The position numbers and the translations under genes are program-made. The notes below the pieces were generated by a model, which was given only the letters and a program-made list of their open reading frames with translations, was not told the origin of the DNA and made no database searches. From Manis javanica (Eukaryota > Chordata > Mammalia > Pholidota > Manidae): a stretch of DNA of 64,000 nucleotides. This document shows positions 25,488 through 36,596 of this stretch, piece after piece. Each line of letters starts with the position of its first letter. Within the stretch, counting starts at the first letter, position 1. Location: NCBI RefSeq assembly GCF_040802235.1, contig NC_133157.1, positions 35,616,501 through 35,680,500 on the forward strand, written 5' to 3'.

Positions 25488-26315
25488 TTGGTGGGGCCAA
25501 GATGGCAGTGTGAGTAGAGCAGCAGAAATCTCCTCCCAAAACCACATTTATCTATGAAAATATAACAAAGACAACTCTTCCTAAAATAGAGACCAGAGGA
25601 CACAGGACAACATCCAGACCACATCCACACACCTGTGAGAACCCAGCATGTCACGAAGGGGGTAAGATACAAGCCCCGGCCCCGAGGGTCCCAAGCGCCC
25701 CTTCCCCCAGCTCCCAGCGGGAAGAGAGAGATCTGAGCGGGAGGGAGAAGGAGCCCAGGACTGCTGAACACCCAGCCTCACCCATTCGGACCAGAACGCA
25801 GACACAGTGCATGCATGGGGTCCTGGATACTAGGGAAACAGGGTGGCAGGACTGGTGAGCGGGTGACTGAGGCCAACGCCAGAGAACAAAGAAATGGCAG
25901 CGGCCTTTTTTTTTTTTTTTTTTTTTTTGGCGATTGCATTTTGGAAGTCTTAAAGGGACAGGGCAGGACATTTAGTCCAGAGGCAGGGAATCTGGGGATC
26001 TCTGGGCACTCTAAACCCCTGGGCAGTAGGGAGCACAGAGGCCCCTTACAGAGATAAATAGCCTCCTAGCCACTCCCCCTCCAACAGGGCTCCACCATTT
26101 TGGAGCAGCGGCCTGAGCCAGGCCACGCCCACAGCAACAGCGGAGATAAACTCCATAGCAGCTGGGCAGGAAGCAGAAGCCCTGCCTGTGCACAGCTGCA
26201 CAGCACAAGCCACTAGAGGTCGCTATTCTCCCAGGAGAGGAAGGCCACAAACCAACAAGAAGGAAAGCTCTTCCAACTGTCACTCGTACCAGCTCTGCAA
26301 ACTATCTCTATCACC

Positions 26316-27208
26316 ATGAAAAGGCAAAACTACAGGCAGACAAAGATCACAGAGACAACACCTGAGAAGGAGACAGACCTAACCAGTCTTCCTGAAAAAG
26401 AATTCAAAATAAAAATCATGAACATGCTGATGGAGATGCAGAGAAAAATGCAAGAGCAGTGGGATGAGATGCAGAGAAAAATGCAAGAGCAATGGAATGA
26501 AGTCCAGAGGGAGATCACAGATGTCAGGAAGGAGATCACAGAAGTGAAACAAACCCTGGAAGGATTTATAAGCAGAATGGATAAGATGCAAGAGGCCATT
26601 GAAGGAATAGAAATGAGAGAAAAGGAACGTATAGAAACTGACAATAGAGAGAGATAAAAGGATCTCCAGGAATGAAACAATACTAAGAGAACTATGTGAC
26701 CAATCCAAAAGGAACAATATTCCATATTATAGGGGTACCAGGAGAAGAACAGAGAGGAAAAGGGATAGAAAGTGTCATTGAAGAAATAATTGCTGAAAAC
26801 TTCCCCAAACTGGGGGAGGAAATAATTGAACAGACCACTGAAATACACAGAACCCCCAACAGAAAGGATTCAAGGAGGACAACACCAAGACACATAATAA
26901 TTAAAATGGCAAGGATCAAGGACAAGGAAAGAGTTTTAAAGGCAGCTACAGAGAAAAAGGTCACCTATAAAGGAAAACCCATCAGGCGAACATCAGACTT
27001 CTCGACAGAAACCCTACAGCCCAGAAGAGAATGGCATGATATATTTAAGGCAATGAAACACAAGGGCCTTGAACCAAGGATACTGTATCCAGCACGACTA
27101 TCATTTAAATATGATGGCGGGATTAAACAATTCCCAGACAAGCAAAAGCTGAGGGAATTTGCTTCCCACAAACCACCTCTACAGGGCATCTTACAGGGAC
27201 TGCTCTAG
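26316..27208 (+). pseudogene. L1 copy B ORF1 (one break)
   Basis: This is the L1 RNA-binding protein gene. Its first part (26316-26657) encodes a long charged coiled coil. It contains two near-identical 11-residue units (EMQRKMQEQW...) at 26433-26498 and heptad-like repeats after them. The second part (26696-27208, another frame) encodes the RNA-binding and C-terminal domains, with REWHDIFKAMKHKGLEPRIL. A frame change near 26640-26700 separates the two. Confidence 0.88.
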
Positions 27209-27376
27209 ATGGGAGCACTCCTAAAAAGAGCACAGAACAAAACACACAACATATGAAGAATGGAGGAGGAGGAATAAGACAGGAGAGAAGAAAAGAATCT
27301 CCAGACAGTGTATATAACAGCTCAATAAGCGAGCTAAGTTAGGCAGTAAGATACTAAAGAGGCTAACCTTGAACCT

Positions 27377-30300
27377 TTGGTAACCACGAATCTAAAGCCT
27401 GTAATGGCAATAGGTACATATCTCTCAATAGTCACCCTAAATGTAAATGGACTTAATGTACCAATCAAAAGACACAGAGTAATAGAATGGATAAAAAAGC
27501 AAGAGCCATCTATATGCTGCTTACAAGAAACTCACCTCAAACCAAAAGACATGCACAGACTAAAAGTCAAGGGATGGAAAAACATATTTCAGGCAAACAA
27601 CAGCGAGAAGAAAGCAGGGGTTGCAGTACTAATATCAGACAAAATAGACTTCAAAACAAAGAAAGTAACAAGAGATAAAGAAGGACAGTACATAATGATA
27701 AAGGGCTCAGTCCAACAAGAGGATATAACCATTCTAAATATATATGCACCCAACACAGGAGCACGAGCATATGTGAAACAAATACTAACAGAACTAAAGG
27801 GAGAAATAGACTGCAATGCATTCATTTTAGGAGTCTTCAACATACCACAAACCCCAAAGGATAGATCCACCAGGCAGAAAATAAGTAAGGACACAGAGGC
27901 ACTGAACAACACACTAGAACAGATGGACCTAATAGACATCTACAGAACTCTACATGCAAAAGCAACAGGATACACATTCTTCTCATGTGCACATGGAACA
28001 TTCTACAGAATAGACCACATACTAGCTCACAAAAAGAGCCTCAGTAAATACCAAAAGATTGAAATCCTACCAACCAATTTTTCAGACCACAAAGGCATAA
28101 AACTAGAAATACATAGTACAAAGAAAGCAAAAAGGCTCACAAACACATGGAGGCTTAACAACACGCTCCTAAATAATCAATGGATCAATGACCAAATCAA
28201 AATGGAGATCCAGCAATATGTGGAAACAAATGACAACAACAACACTAAGCCCCAACTACTGTGGGACACAGCAAAAGCAGTCCTAAGAGGAAAGTATATA
28301 GCAATCCAGGCATATTTAATAAAGGAAGAACAATCCCAAATAATTGGTCTAACATCACAATTATCGAAATTGGAAAAAGAAGAACAAATGAGGACTAAGG
28401 TCAGCAGAAGGAGGGACATAATAAAGATCAGAGAAGAAACAAATAAAATTGAGAAGAATAAAACAGTAGCAAAAATAAATGAAACCAAGAGCTGGTTCTT
28501 CGAGAAAATAAACAAAATAGATAAGCCTCTAGCCAGACTTATTAAAAGGAAAAGAGAGTCAACACAAATCAACAGTATCAGAAATGAGAAAGGAAAAATC
28601 ACGACGGACCCCACAGAAATACAAAGAATTATTAGTGAGTACTATGAAAACCTATATGCTAACAAGCATGGAAACCTAGGAGAAATGGACAACTTCCTAG
28701 AAAAATACAACCTTCCAAGACTGACCCAGAAAGAATCAGAAAATCTAAACAGACCAATTACCAGCAATGAAATTGAAGCGATAATCAAAAAACTACCAAA
28801 GAACAAAACCCCCGGGCCAGATGGATTCACCTCAGAATTTTCTCAGACATACAGAGAAAACATAATACCCATTCTCCTTAAAGTTTTTCAAAAAATAGAA
28901 GAGGAGGGGATACTCCCATACTCATTCTATGAAGCCAACATCACCCTAATACCAAAACCAGGCAAAGACCCCACCAAAAAAGAAAACTACAGACCAATAT
29001 CCCTGATGAATGTAGATGCAAAAATACTCAACAAAATATTAGCAAACCAAATTCAAAAATACATCAAAAGGATCGTACACCATGACCAAGTGGGATTCAT
29101 CCCAGCTATGCAAGGATAGTACAACATTCGAAAGTCCATCAACATCATCCACCACATCAACAAAAAGAAAGACAAAAATCACATGATCATCTCCATAGAT
29201 GCTGAAAAAGCATTTGACAAAGTTCAACATCCATTCATGATAAAAACTCTCAGCAAAATGGGAATAGAGGGCAAGTACCTTAACATAATAAAGGCCATCT
29301 ATGATAAACCCACAGCCAACATTATATTGAACAGCGAGAAGCTGAAAGCTTTTCCTCTGAGATCGAGAACTAGACAGGGATGCCCACTCTCCCCACTGTT
29401 ATTTAACATAGTACAGGAGGTCCTAGCCACGGCAATCAGACAAAATAAAGAAATACATGGAATCCAGATTGGTAAAGAAGAAGTGAAACTGTCACTATTT
29501 GCAGATGACATGATACTATACATAAAAAACCCTAAAGACTCCACCCCAAAACTACTAGAACTGATATCAGAATACAGCAAAATTGTAGGATACAAAATCA
29601 ACAAACAGAAATCTGTGGCTTTCCTATACACTAACAATGAACCAACAGAAAGAGAAATCAGGAAAACAACTCCATTCACAATTGCAGCAAAAAAAATAAA
29701 ATACCTAGGAATAAACCTAACCAAAGAAGTGAAAGACTTATACTCTGAAAACTACAAGTCACTCTTAATAGAAATTAAAGGGGACACTAACAAATGGAAA
29801 CTCATCCCATGCTCATGGCTAGGAAGAATTAATATCATCAAATGGCCATCCTGCCCAAAGCAATATACAGATTTGATGCAATCCCTATGAAACTACCAGC
29901 AACATTCTTCAATGAACTGGAACAAATAATTCAAAAATTCATATGAAAACACCAAAGACCCCGAATAGCCAAAGCAATCCTGAGAAAGAAGAATAAAGTA
30001 GGGGGGATCGCACTCCCCAACTTCAAGCTCTACTATAAAGCCATAGTAATCAAGACAATTTGGTACTGGCACAAGAACAGAGCCACAGACCAATGGAACG
30101 GACTAGAGAATCCAGACATTAACCCAGACAAATATGGTCAATTAATATTTGATAAAGGAGCCATGGACATACAATGGGGAAATGACAGTCTCTTCAACAG
30201 ATGGTGCTGGCAAAACTGGACAGCTACATGTAGGAGAATGAAACTGGACCATTGTCTAACCCCATATACAAAAGTAAACTCAAAATGGATCAAAGGCCTG

Positions 30301-31055
30301 AATATAAGTCATGAAACTATTAAACTCTTGGAAAAAAACATAGGCAAAAACCTCTTAGACATAAACATGAGTGACCTCTTCTTGAACATATCTCCCCGGG
30401 CAGGAAAACAACAGCAAAAGTGAGCAAGTGGGACTACATTAAGCTGAAAAGCTTCTGTACAGCAAAAAACACCATCAATAGAACAAAAAAGAACCCTACA
30501 GTATGGGAGAATATATTTGAAAATGACAGATCTGATAAAGGCTTGACGTCCAGAAAATATATAGAGCTCACACGCCTCAACAAACAAAAAACAAATAACC
30601 CAATTAAAAACTGGGTAGAGGAACTGAACAGACAGTCCTCTAAAAAAGAAATACAGATGGCCAACAGACACATGAAAAGATGCTCCATATCGCTAATTAT
30701 CAGAGAAATGCAAATTAAAAGTACAATGAGGTATCACCTCACACCAGTAAGGATGGCTGCCCTCCAAAAGACAAACAACAACAAATGTTGGCGAGGCTGT
30801 GGAGAAAGGGGAACCCTCCTACACTGCTGGTGGGAATGTAAATTAGTTCAACCATTGTGGAAAGCAGTTTGGAGGTTCATCAAAATGCTCAAAACAGACC
30901 TACCATTTGACCCAGGAATTTCACTCCTAGGAATTTACCCTAAGAACGCAGCAATCAAGTTTGAGAAAGACAGATGCACCCCTATGTTTATCACAGCACT
31001 ATTTACAAAAGCCAAGAATTGGAAGCAACCTAAATGTCCATCAATAGATGAATGA
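27377..31055 (+). pseudogene. L1 copy B ORF2 (few lesions)
   Basis: The endonuclease keeps NVNGLN, QETH and SDHK, but the catalytic LGDFN motif reads LGVFN, with valine at 27833-27835 where aspartate is expected. The frame is open from 27377 to a TAG at 29117-29119, where other copies have tryptophan (GGATGG). It then continues in the same frame (29183-29890) through the reverse-transcriptase FADD motif at 29498-29509. A one-base loss near 29840 shifts it. The C-terminal region reads in frames at 30163-30423 and 30420-31055, ending at a TGA (31053-31055) in another tryptophan position. Confidence 0.92.
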
Positions 31056-31569
31056 ATAAAGAAGATGTGGTACATATACACAATGGAATACTACTCAGCC
31101 ATAAGAAGTGGAAAAATCCAACCATTTGCAGCAACATGGATGGAGCTGGAGAGTATTATGCTCAGTGAAATAAGCCAAGTGGAGAAAGAGAAATACCAAA
31201 TGATTTCACTCATCTGAGGAGTATAAGAACAAAGGAAAAACTGAAGGAACAAAACAGCAGCGGAATTACAGAACCCAAAAATGGACTAACAGGTACCAAA
31301 GGGAAAGGAACTGGGGCGGATGGGTGGGCAGGGAGGGTTAAGGTGGGGAAGAAGAAGGGGGGTATTAAGATTAGCATGCATGGGGGGGGAGGGAGAAAGG
31401 GGAGGGTGGGCTGCACAACACAGAGAGGACAAGTAGGTATTCTACAACATTTTGCTAAGCTGATGGACAGTAACCGTAATGTGGTTGTTAGGGGGGACCT
31501 GATATAGGGGAGAGCATAGTAAACATAGTACTCTTCATGGAAGTGTAGATTAAAGATTAAAAAAAAAAA

Positions 31570-31592
31570 AAGAAAGAAAGAAAGAAAGAAAA
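31570..31592 (+). repeat. (AAAG)n microsatellite at the L1 tail
   Basis: Five or so agaa units follow the A-run of L1 copy B. Such tails often grow from the original poly(A). Confidence 0.8.
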
Positions 31593-31990
31593 GAGGGATT
31601 ACTCCTTGATAGGATAAAACTATTGGTAAATCAGAGATCAATGCATGCTTTAAATATCCTTAATGTTGATCACTTAAAGGGTGTCAGATGATCAGCTATG
31701 GAGGTAGTCTTTTCTGATAATATTCCTTTCTCTTAATAAAAAAAAAAAAAAAGCAGTCCCCGTGTGCTGACCTCCAATGAGTTCTGCACAGGGGTATAGA
31801 GGGCATGTCAAAGTGTGGGCAAAGGGTCTGTTGGTTTCTATGCAGAAGATCAAGGCCTAGCTTGGATACCCAGAGAATGAACTAAGATATGATATGAGGA
31901 GGAGCTTCCGGCATCAGCACTCTCTGGAGGACTTGTGCCGGGGGATGATCATCAAAAAGCCTCCACAGGGATCTGGGTGATGCTGCGGTT

Positions 31991-32443
31991 GTGGCTGCGT
32001 CCACCCCACCGTTTCCTGGACTTGCCATTGGAATGAGGAGGGAGATGTCTAGGCTGGCATGTGCATACAGTGAGACAACGAATTTGACCGGATCTGTACT
32101 GTTGGAACTCAACCAGGAGTTGGGAGGGGTGCAAGTTGTAGCACTCCAAAATCTTATGACTATAGACTATCTACGGTTAAAAGAACATATGGGAGGTGAA
32201 CAGATCCCAGAAATGGGCTGCTTTAATTTGTCTGATTTTTCTCAGACTGTTCAAGTACAGTTGGACAATATCCATCATATCATAGACAAATTTTCACAAA
32301 TGCCTAGGGTGCCTAAATGGTTTTCTTGGCTTCACTGGAGATGGATGGTAATTATAGATTTGCTATGTTTATGTCACCATATTCCTATTATGTTAATATG
32401 TGTGTGCAAATTAGTTAGTAGTTTAAAAGCTATACATGCTTAA
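31991..32443 (+). pseudogene. ERV env transmembrane-subunit remnant
   Basis: A 150-codon open stretch is present. Its middle resembles the ectodomain of retroviral TM subunits: a leucine/glutamine-rich helix with LQNLMTIDYLRLKE (the region that corresponds to the so-called immunosuppressive segment), then a conserved cysteine and CFNLSDFSQ. After that come a tryptophan-rich membrane-proximal part and a hydrophobic membrane span near the C-terminus. The surface subunit, signal peptide and fusion peptide are absent or unrecognisable, and the ATG at 31991 is probably not an original start. It is a fragment with no evidence of expression. Confidence 0.68.
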
Positions 32444-33193
32444 AGTACTCTACAAGAAGATATGTCAAAGAAATAATCAATCCTCCCATGTTTTCTTCCA
32501 TATGCTACCTCTATAGCTTTTCTTCTTCCTTCCTAATTACAACCCTTAAATAGAATTCGTGCCTCATATCGAATTTACCGAGTATCAGAATTCCTCCAGG
32601 TGGTAAAGATACCTTGAGACAAGTGCTGGGCATAAAAGCCACAGGGCATAAATCTGCAAAGAAGTAAAAAGCTAACCTTTTCAAACAATATGGCTTCTCT
32701 CTCACTTACCAACTTTACATTTCCCTGTATGGCCCCGGAAGATGACTGGTTAGCCAGACGGGTAAGATTCCTCAAGGGAGGAACAACCTAAGACAGGCAC
32801 AGTTGCAGGGGGGCCATCAGGTGAGAAATTGGGGATCAACAGAGGTGAGGCTCAGAACCTCATCCTCCCTGCTTTGAGAGAAATCTTCTGCATCGTGGAT
32901 GTTTTGCTGCCCTTGTCTAGCTTGGATTAATACTTAGTCCACAGGCACACACCTGATCATCTACATTTGCCCTCTTACAGCACTACACTATGTTTTCTAC
33001 CTTTATCTTGCATCTACCTACCGCTTCAGCATTTTATTAAAAATAAAAATAATAATAATAATAAAGGGAGAAATCTGGGATCCACATATAAATCAAGTAT
33101 AAAAATCAAACGAATATTCATATTTGACCTGATTGTTTATAGTTCATAATGCGTGATCAAAACCGAAAGTTTCTGTGATGACTGCCCTTGTAC

Positions 33194-33256
33194 TGTTCAC
33201 CATGTAAGAATTTATTCACTATGTAAGAATTCGTTCACCATGTAAGAACTTGTTCG
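33194..33256 (+). repeat. Tandem 19-bp repeat in the ERV LTR
   Basis: About three and a half units of a motif like gttcaccatgtaagaattt occur in tandem, with a few substitutions. Short enhancer-like tandem repeats are common in the U3 part of LTRs. Confidence 0.75.
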
Positions 33257-33409
33257 TTATGCTTCAGAAGATTGGAGACTGACGAGAATTAGGCTTGAGA
33301 TGGATTAATGGTTGTACATTGAGCATTGACCCCCCTATACTGAATTTTATTGTTGTTAACAACCATTTGATCAATAAATATGAGAGATTCCCTCTCAAAA
33401 AAAAAAAAA

Positions 33410-33970
33410 TAGCCCAGACTAAGGTAGGTAGCAAGCCATGGACAGTCTGGGTGACAGACAAAAAAAACCCCAATTTCCTTAATATACAAAGAGCTTTTAA
33501 TAAATAAAAAGGAAAATATGAATAACTTTAAAATAAAAAATAAAATTAAAATTAAAATTAAAAATTGAATCTTCAAAAAAAAATAATTGAATACTACTTT
33601 TTGGTAAATAGGTCTACTAATGAGAATAAAATTATTTTGGGGAGTATATACTTTATTTAGATGGGGTTCAAAGAATCATCTAAATCAACTATAAATGTTT
33701 ATCTGTTTATGTTCTTCTGTAATGAAATGTTATGTATGTTATCTATCTTTTCACATCGACAGGTATTGCCAAATACTGATAGCAGTCCATGACCGTGTGA
33801 TTCAATTGAGCATAATTGTTGCTTGAAAAGCATTTATAAAATTCCATTAGATTCTTCTCATGATATTTGTTTTAAAAGTCATAATAAAGCTTTACACTTC
33901 TAAGCCATCAAATTCCTGTGTGGTAGGGAAAATGAAGATATTCAGCTTCTATTTCTGAATATAAAAAACA
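33410..33970. other. AT-rich intergenic DNA with possible old L1
   Basis: The text 'tttccttaatatacaaagagc' at about 33474-33494 looks like an ancient L1 ORF2 end. The run at 33525-33600 is a low-complexity AAAAT-type repeat. Nothing else is recognised. Confidence 0.45.
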
Positions 33971-33974
33971 AAAC

Positions 33975-34480
33975 AAAAAAAGCCTGTGAAACTAATGATG
34001 GTTAAGTTTATGAAAATGAACAAAACCAACTACTGACACTACTAGTTTAATAACACATGGTAAATTTACATTTTCTGCAAAGTACTTTCTGCAATTAATA
34101 AGCATGCACTTTAAACACATTACATTTTCACAAGCCTTGTACATATGTTGAACTTGGCCTTTCTTCATCTCCACATATATTTTTGCCACCATCAGTTGTA
34201 ACACATCTTAACAGATTCTACTTCAGATGGTACTGAATTGGTGTTTTCTCAACTTCCTTGAAAACATTTCTACCTGTAATTGTTTCATGCAAACTATTCA
34301 AAGAGGGTAATTCTTCAGTCACTTCAAATTCTGTGTTGACTTGTCAAATAAACAGCAACAACTGAAGAGTATTGGTAACATGGATTCATCAACAGCCAAG
34401 GAAAACCACTTGAAATCATTTGCTTTATTTTTAAATTGAGTATTGTGTCAATATTTCTGGGGAAATAAAACAATTCTGCT
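33975..34480 (-). pseudogene. Fossil hAT (Charlie-type) DNA-transposon transposase
   Basis: On the minus strand, pieces of a hAT transposase can be read in shifting frames: a stretch like EFEVTEELPSLNSLHETITG (about 34270-34340), TTDGGKN (about 34179-34199) and a later FIR/HxLNH-type end (about 33990-34030). These resemble the Charlie8-type transposase domain also found in GTF2IRD2 and relatives. Stops and frame changes are frequent and the terminal repeats are not identifiable, so it is an old dead copy. Family assignment is from memory. Confidence 0.6.
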
Positions 34481-35240
34481 AGCAAAAAGAACCCTCCCTG
34501 CTAGTATAGAAGAGTAAAAGAATGTGCTTTATTATTAAGTGCTAACAGATTACATGCATATAAGGTGACCTGAAAATGACTGCAAAGTTAGGGCAAAATA
34601 TCACATAATTTATATAACAAAGCAAAAATGGAGACTGGACTTAATCCCTAGGGATAATTATCTTTATTTCAAAGGTTAGGGTAAGGACTCAGACTTACTA
34701 TGTCTGCAAGAAAACACCCTAAGGGAGGAGGGTAAGCAGTCTCTTTGCCTTTATAAATGGAAAAAGTCATTTTTATTTATCCTTAGATTCTCAATGTCCT
34801 CAACTCTTCAAGCAAGTGTTCTCACCAAAAGGAAAACAGTCTTATGCAAATTTATTTTCTTTGGACATACTTACCCCACTGTTACAATCAAACATCTCTG
34901 TGGGATTGGAATCAGAGGGTCTAGGGATGCATAAAGAATTATTCTTTAAGAGTTTTGTCTTCTATAACAATGAGCCTTTTGATATGCAAATATGAACTCC
35001 TGGTGGAGATGGGTGTGAAGAAATTGCTTGACTTAATAGAACATTACAAATAGATGTTGGTGGAAATCAAGAGAGAAGGTAAAAAATATGGACTTGTTGA
35101 AGGACATTTAAGAATATTAAGTTATTTGTGTAGATACATTTCTACCCCTTCCATTACCTCCAAAGCTTCAGTAAAGGCTGCCACTCACAAATGCCTCCCA
35201 TGAGATGTTTTGGGGAGGTGGAATAAAAATTCCTATGTCT
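34480..35240. other. Intergenic, nothing recognised
   Basis: AT-rich single-copy-looking DNA with no frame, repeat or motif I can support. Confidence 0.5.
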
Positions 35241-35429
35241 AAGTTAGGAAAAAAAAAAAAGAACATCTGAGGTTGGTGAAACACTAGTGAATTATAAATT
35301 CAGCAAGGGCTAGGGACTCTAGACCAAGAACAGTTTTTGAGAAATCAAGCACCTTCTCAACCCCAGGATTCACATAAGGCTCTAGGATGGCACTGGACTT
35401 CCCACTGAATGTGGGGTTGTGAAAATAAA

Positions 35430-35865
35430 GGGAAACCTCACTAAAATTGAGTCAGGATGCCAGCAGAGAGACTGCTCATGTCCTACCACTCATAGTCAAT
35501 TTGCAGACCCTACAGGAAGAGAAGAAATTTGCAAATCCGTATCACTTTACTACCCCAGGAAGATGAAGGAAGGTTTTTCTTCCTCCCCAAGCAATAGTCC
35601 AGCCAATGGGAGACTTTTACAACTCAGCCAATAAGAAGCCACTACACTTCGAATTGCCAGTTTACACCAATGGACTTGTTTATGACAGCCCTCCCAACTT
35701 CAGCCTTTGCCATATCAAGGAGTGGTCCTCTCCTTTGTTCTATAGACTTGCTTATGATTTTGCAGTAGCTTCATGTTTGGAATTGCAGTACTCTGCAATT
35801 TCCAAATAAACCCTTTTTGCTGGTAAAATAACAGTTTTACTTTCAAGGTTAACAGGGTAAAGGGC
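35430..35865 (+). mobile_element. LTR-like element
   Basis: Two CCAAT boxes (about 35592-35598 and 35627-35631), then 'tcatgtttggaattgcagta' and 'caaataaaccctttttgctg', resemble the end of an old ERVL-type LTR with its poly(A) signal. No internal retroviral sequence is visible. The left end is uncertain. Confidence 0.5.
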
Positions 35866-36585
35866 TATATGCCATTTTATGTTATCTCAAAATAAAGTGA
35901 CTACAACTAACACCTTAGTTTCAGTTGCAACATTTCATCACAGAGATTCTATCTCAAAAGCAGGAAGGCTATAAAAGTGGGACCTGTGCATAGATAAAAG
36001 TTTATACAATCTCTCCTTCTCTAGTGAAGCAAGCTGCAAATAAACTATACAAAACACCTGTCTTTTGAGATGTAACCGAAAGGCTCCCAAGACTTCAACA
36101 AAACTATGGCCTACAATATGAACAAAAGGAGAGGGAATGACTGTCAGGAACAGCTGAAAGCTAATCCATGGTGCAGAATGCTGACAAAGACAGATGGTAT
36201 GGCAGAAAAATCCTAAAGAAAGTTCCAAATTTGATTCCCATCTTTATGAACCTGGACAGGTGGGCAAACCCAGGTACCTGGAGACAGTCAACACCAACTG
36301 GCAAAATGAGAACAGCTACTAATTTCAAAACACATGAAAATCTCAGAACAGAGGCAGGGGAGAAGTTGGAAGGTTAAGTACGGGGTGGTAGTGTTAGGCA
36401 GGAAAATAGGTATGAGTGGGATGAAAAGACAATTAAGGCCAGTAAAGCCCACTACAAGGGACTCAGAATTAACCAGTTAAAACTAGAAAGCCAGAAAGGA
36501 CTCAGAGTTAATAATAAGTTAATCAGTTAAAGCTAAAAATCCAGAATCATCTTGGCCTGGAATATTTAAATATTCCCCAGAAAAA
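35866..36585. other. Intergenic with a small imperfect duplication
   Basis: No gene is seen. Around 36458-36497 and 36498-36547 the text 'actcagaattaaccagttaa' recurs in diverged form, followed both times by 'ctaraaa(g/t)ccagaa'. This is a local duplication of about 45 bases. Confidence 0.5.
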
Positions 36586-36596
36586 GAAAAATATCT

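Larger units (their letters stand above)
25488..31591 (+). mobile_element. Nearly full-length LINE-1 (copy B), youngest in the window
   Basis: The 5'UTR begins near 25488 (ggtggggccaagatggcagt), with ORF1 at about 26316-27208, ORF2 from 27377, a very G-rich 3'UTR at about 31300-31420 and an A-rich end grading into an AAAG repeat at about 31560-31592. Its reading frames are far better kept than in copies A and C: ORF2 is open for 580 codons. Still, it has a premature TAG, a frameshift and a TGA, so it cannot move on its own. I could not find a clear target-site duplication. Confidence 0.93.
31756..33409 (+). mobile_element. Retroposed endogenous-retrovirus transcript (env end + LTR U3-R + poly(A))
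   Basis: A retroviral envelope transmembrane-subunit remnant (about 32030-32440) is followed by a short AAT repeat and purine-rich tract (about 33036-33072), then LTR-like sequence. AATAAA lies at 33373-33378 and a pure A-run at 33397-33409. The LTR stops at the expected cleavage position, about 19 bases after the signal, with no U5. That is how a polyadenylated RNA copied by L1 looks, not a normal provirus. No gag or pol is present. The left edge abuts an A-run at about 31738-31754, which obscures any target-site duplication. The first 250 bases are not recognised. Confidence 0.7.

Noticed and set aside
25488-31591. Currently active LINE-1
   Set aside because: ORF1 has a frame change and ORF2 has a TAG, a frameshift, a TGA and a lost catalytic aspartate.
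25465-31620. Target-site duplication for L1 copy B
   Set aside because: I compared the sequence before 25488 with that after 31592 and found no convincing match.
31991-32443. Intact host or domesticated env gene (syncytin-like)
   Set aside because: Only the TM part is present. There is no signal peptide, surface subunit or cleavage site, and the frame upstream is broken.
33194-33256. CRISPR-like array
   Set aside because: Contiguous 19-bp tandem units without spacers in mammalian LTR DNA; not a CRISPR.
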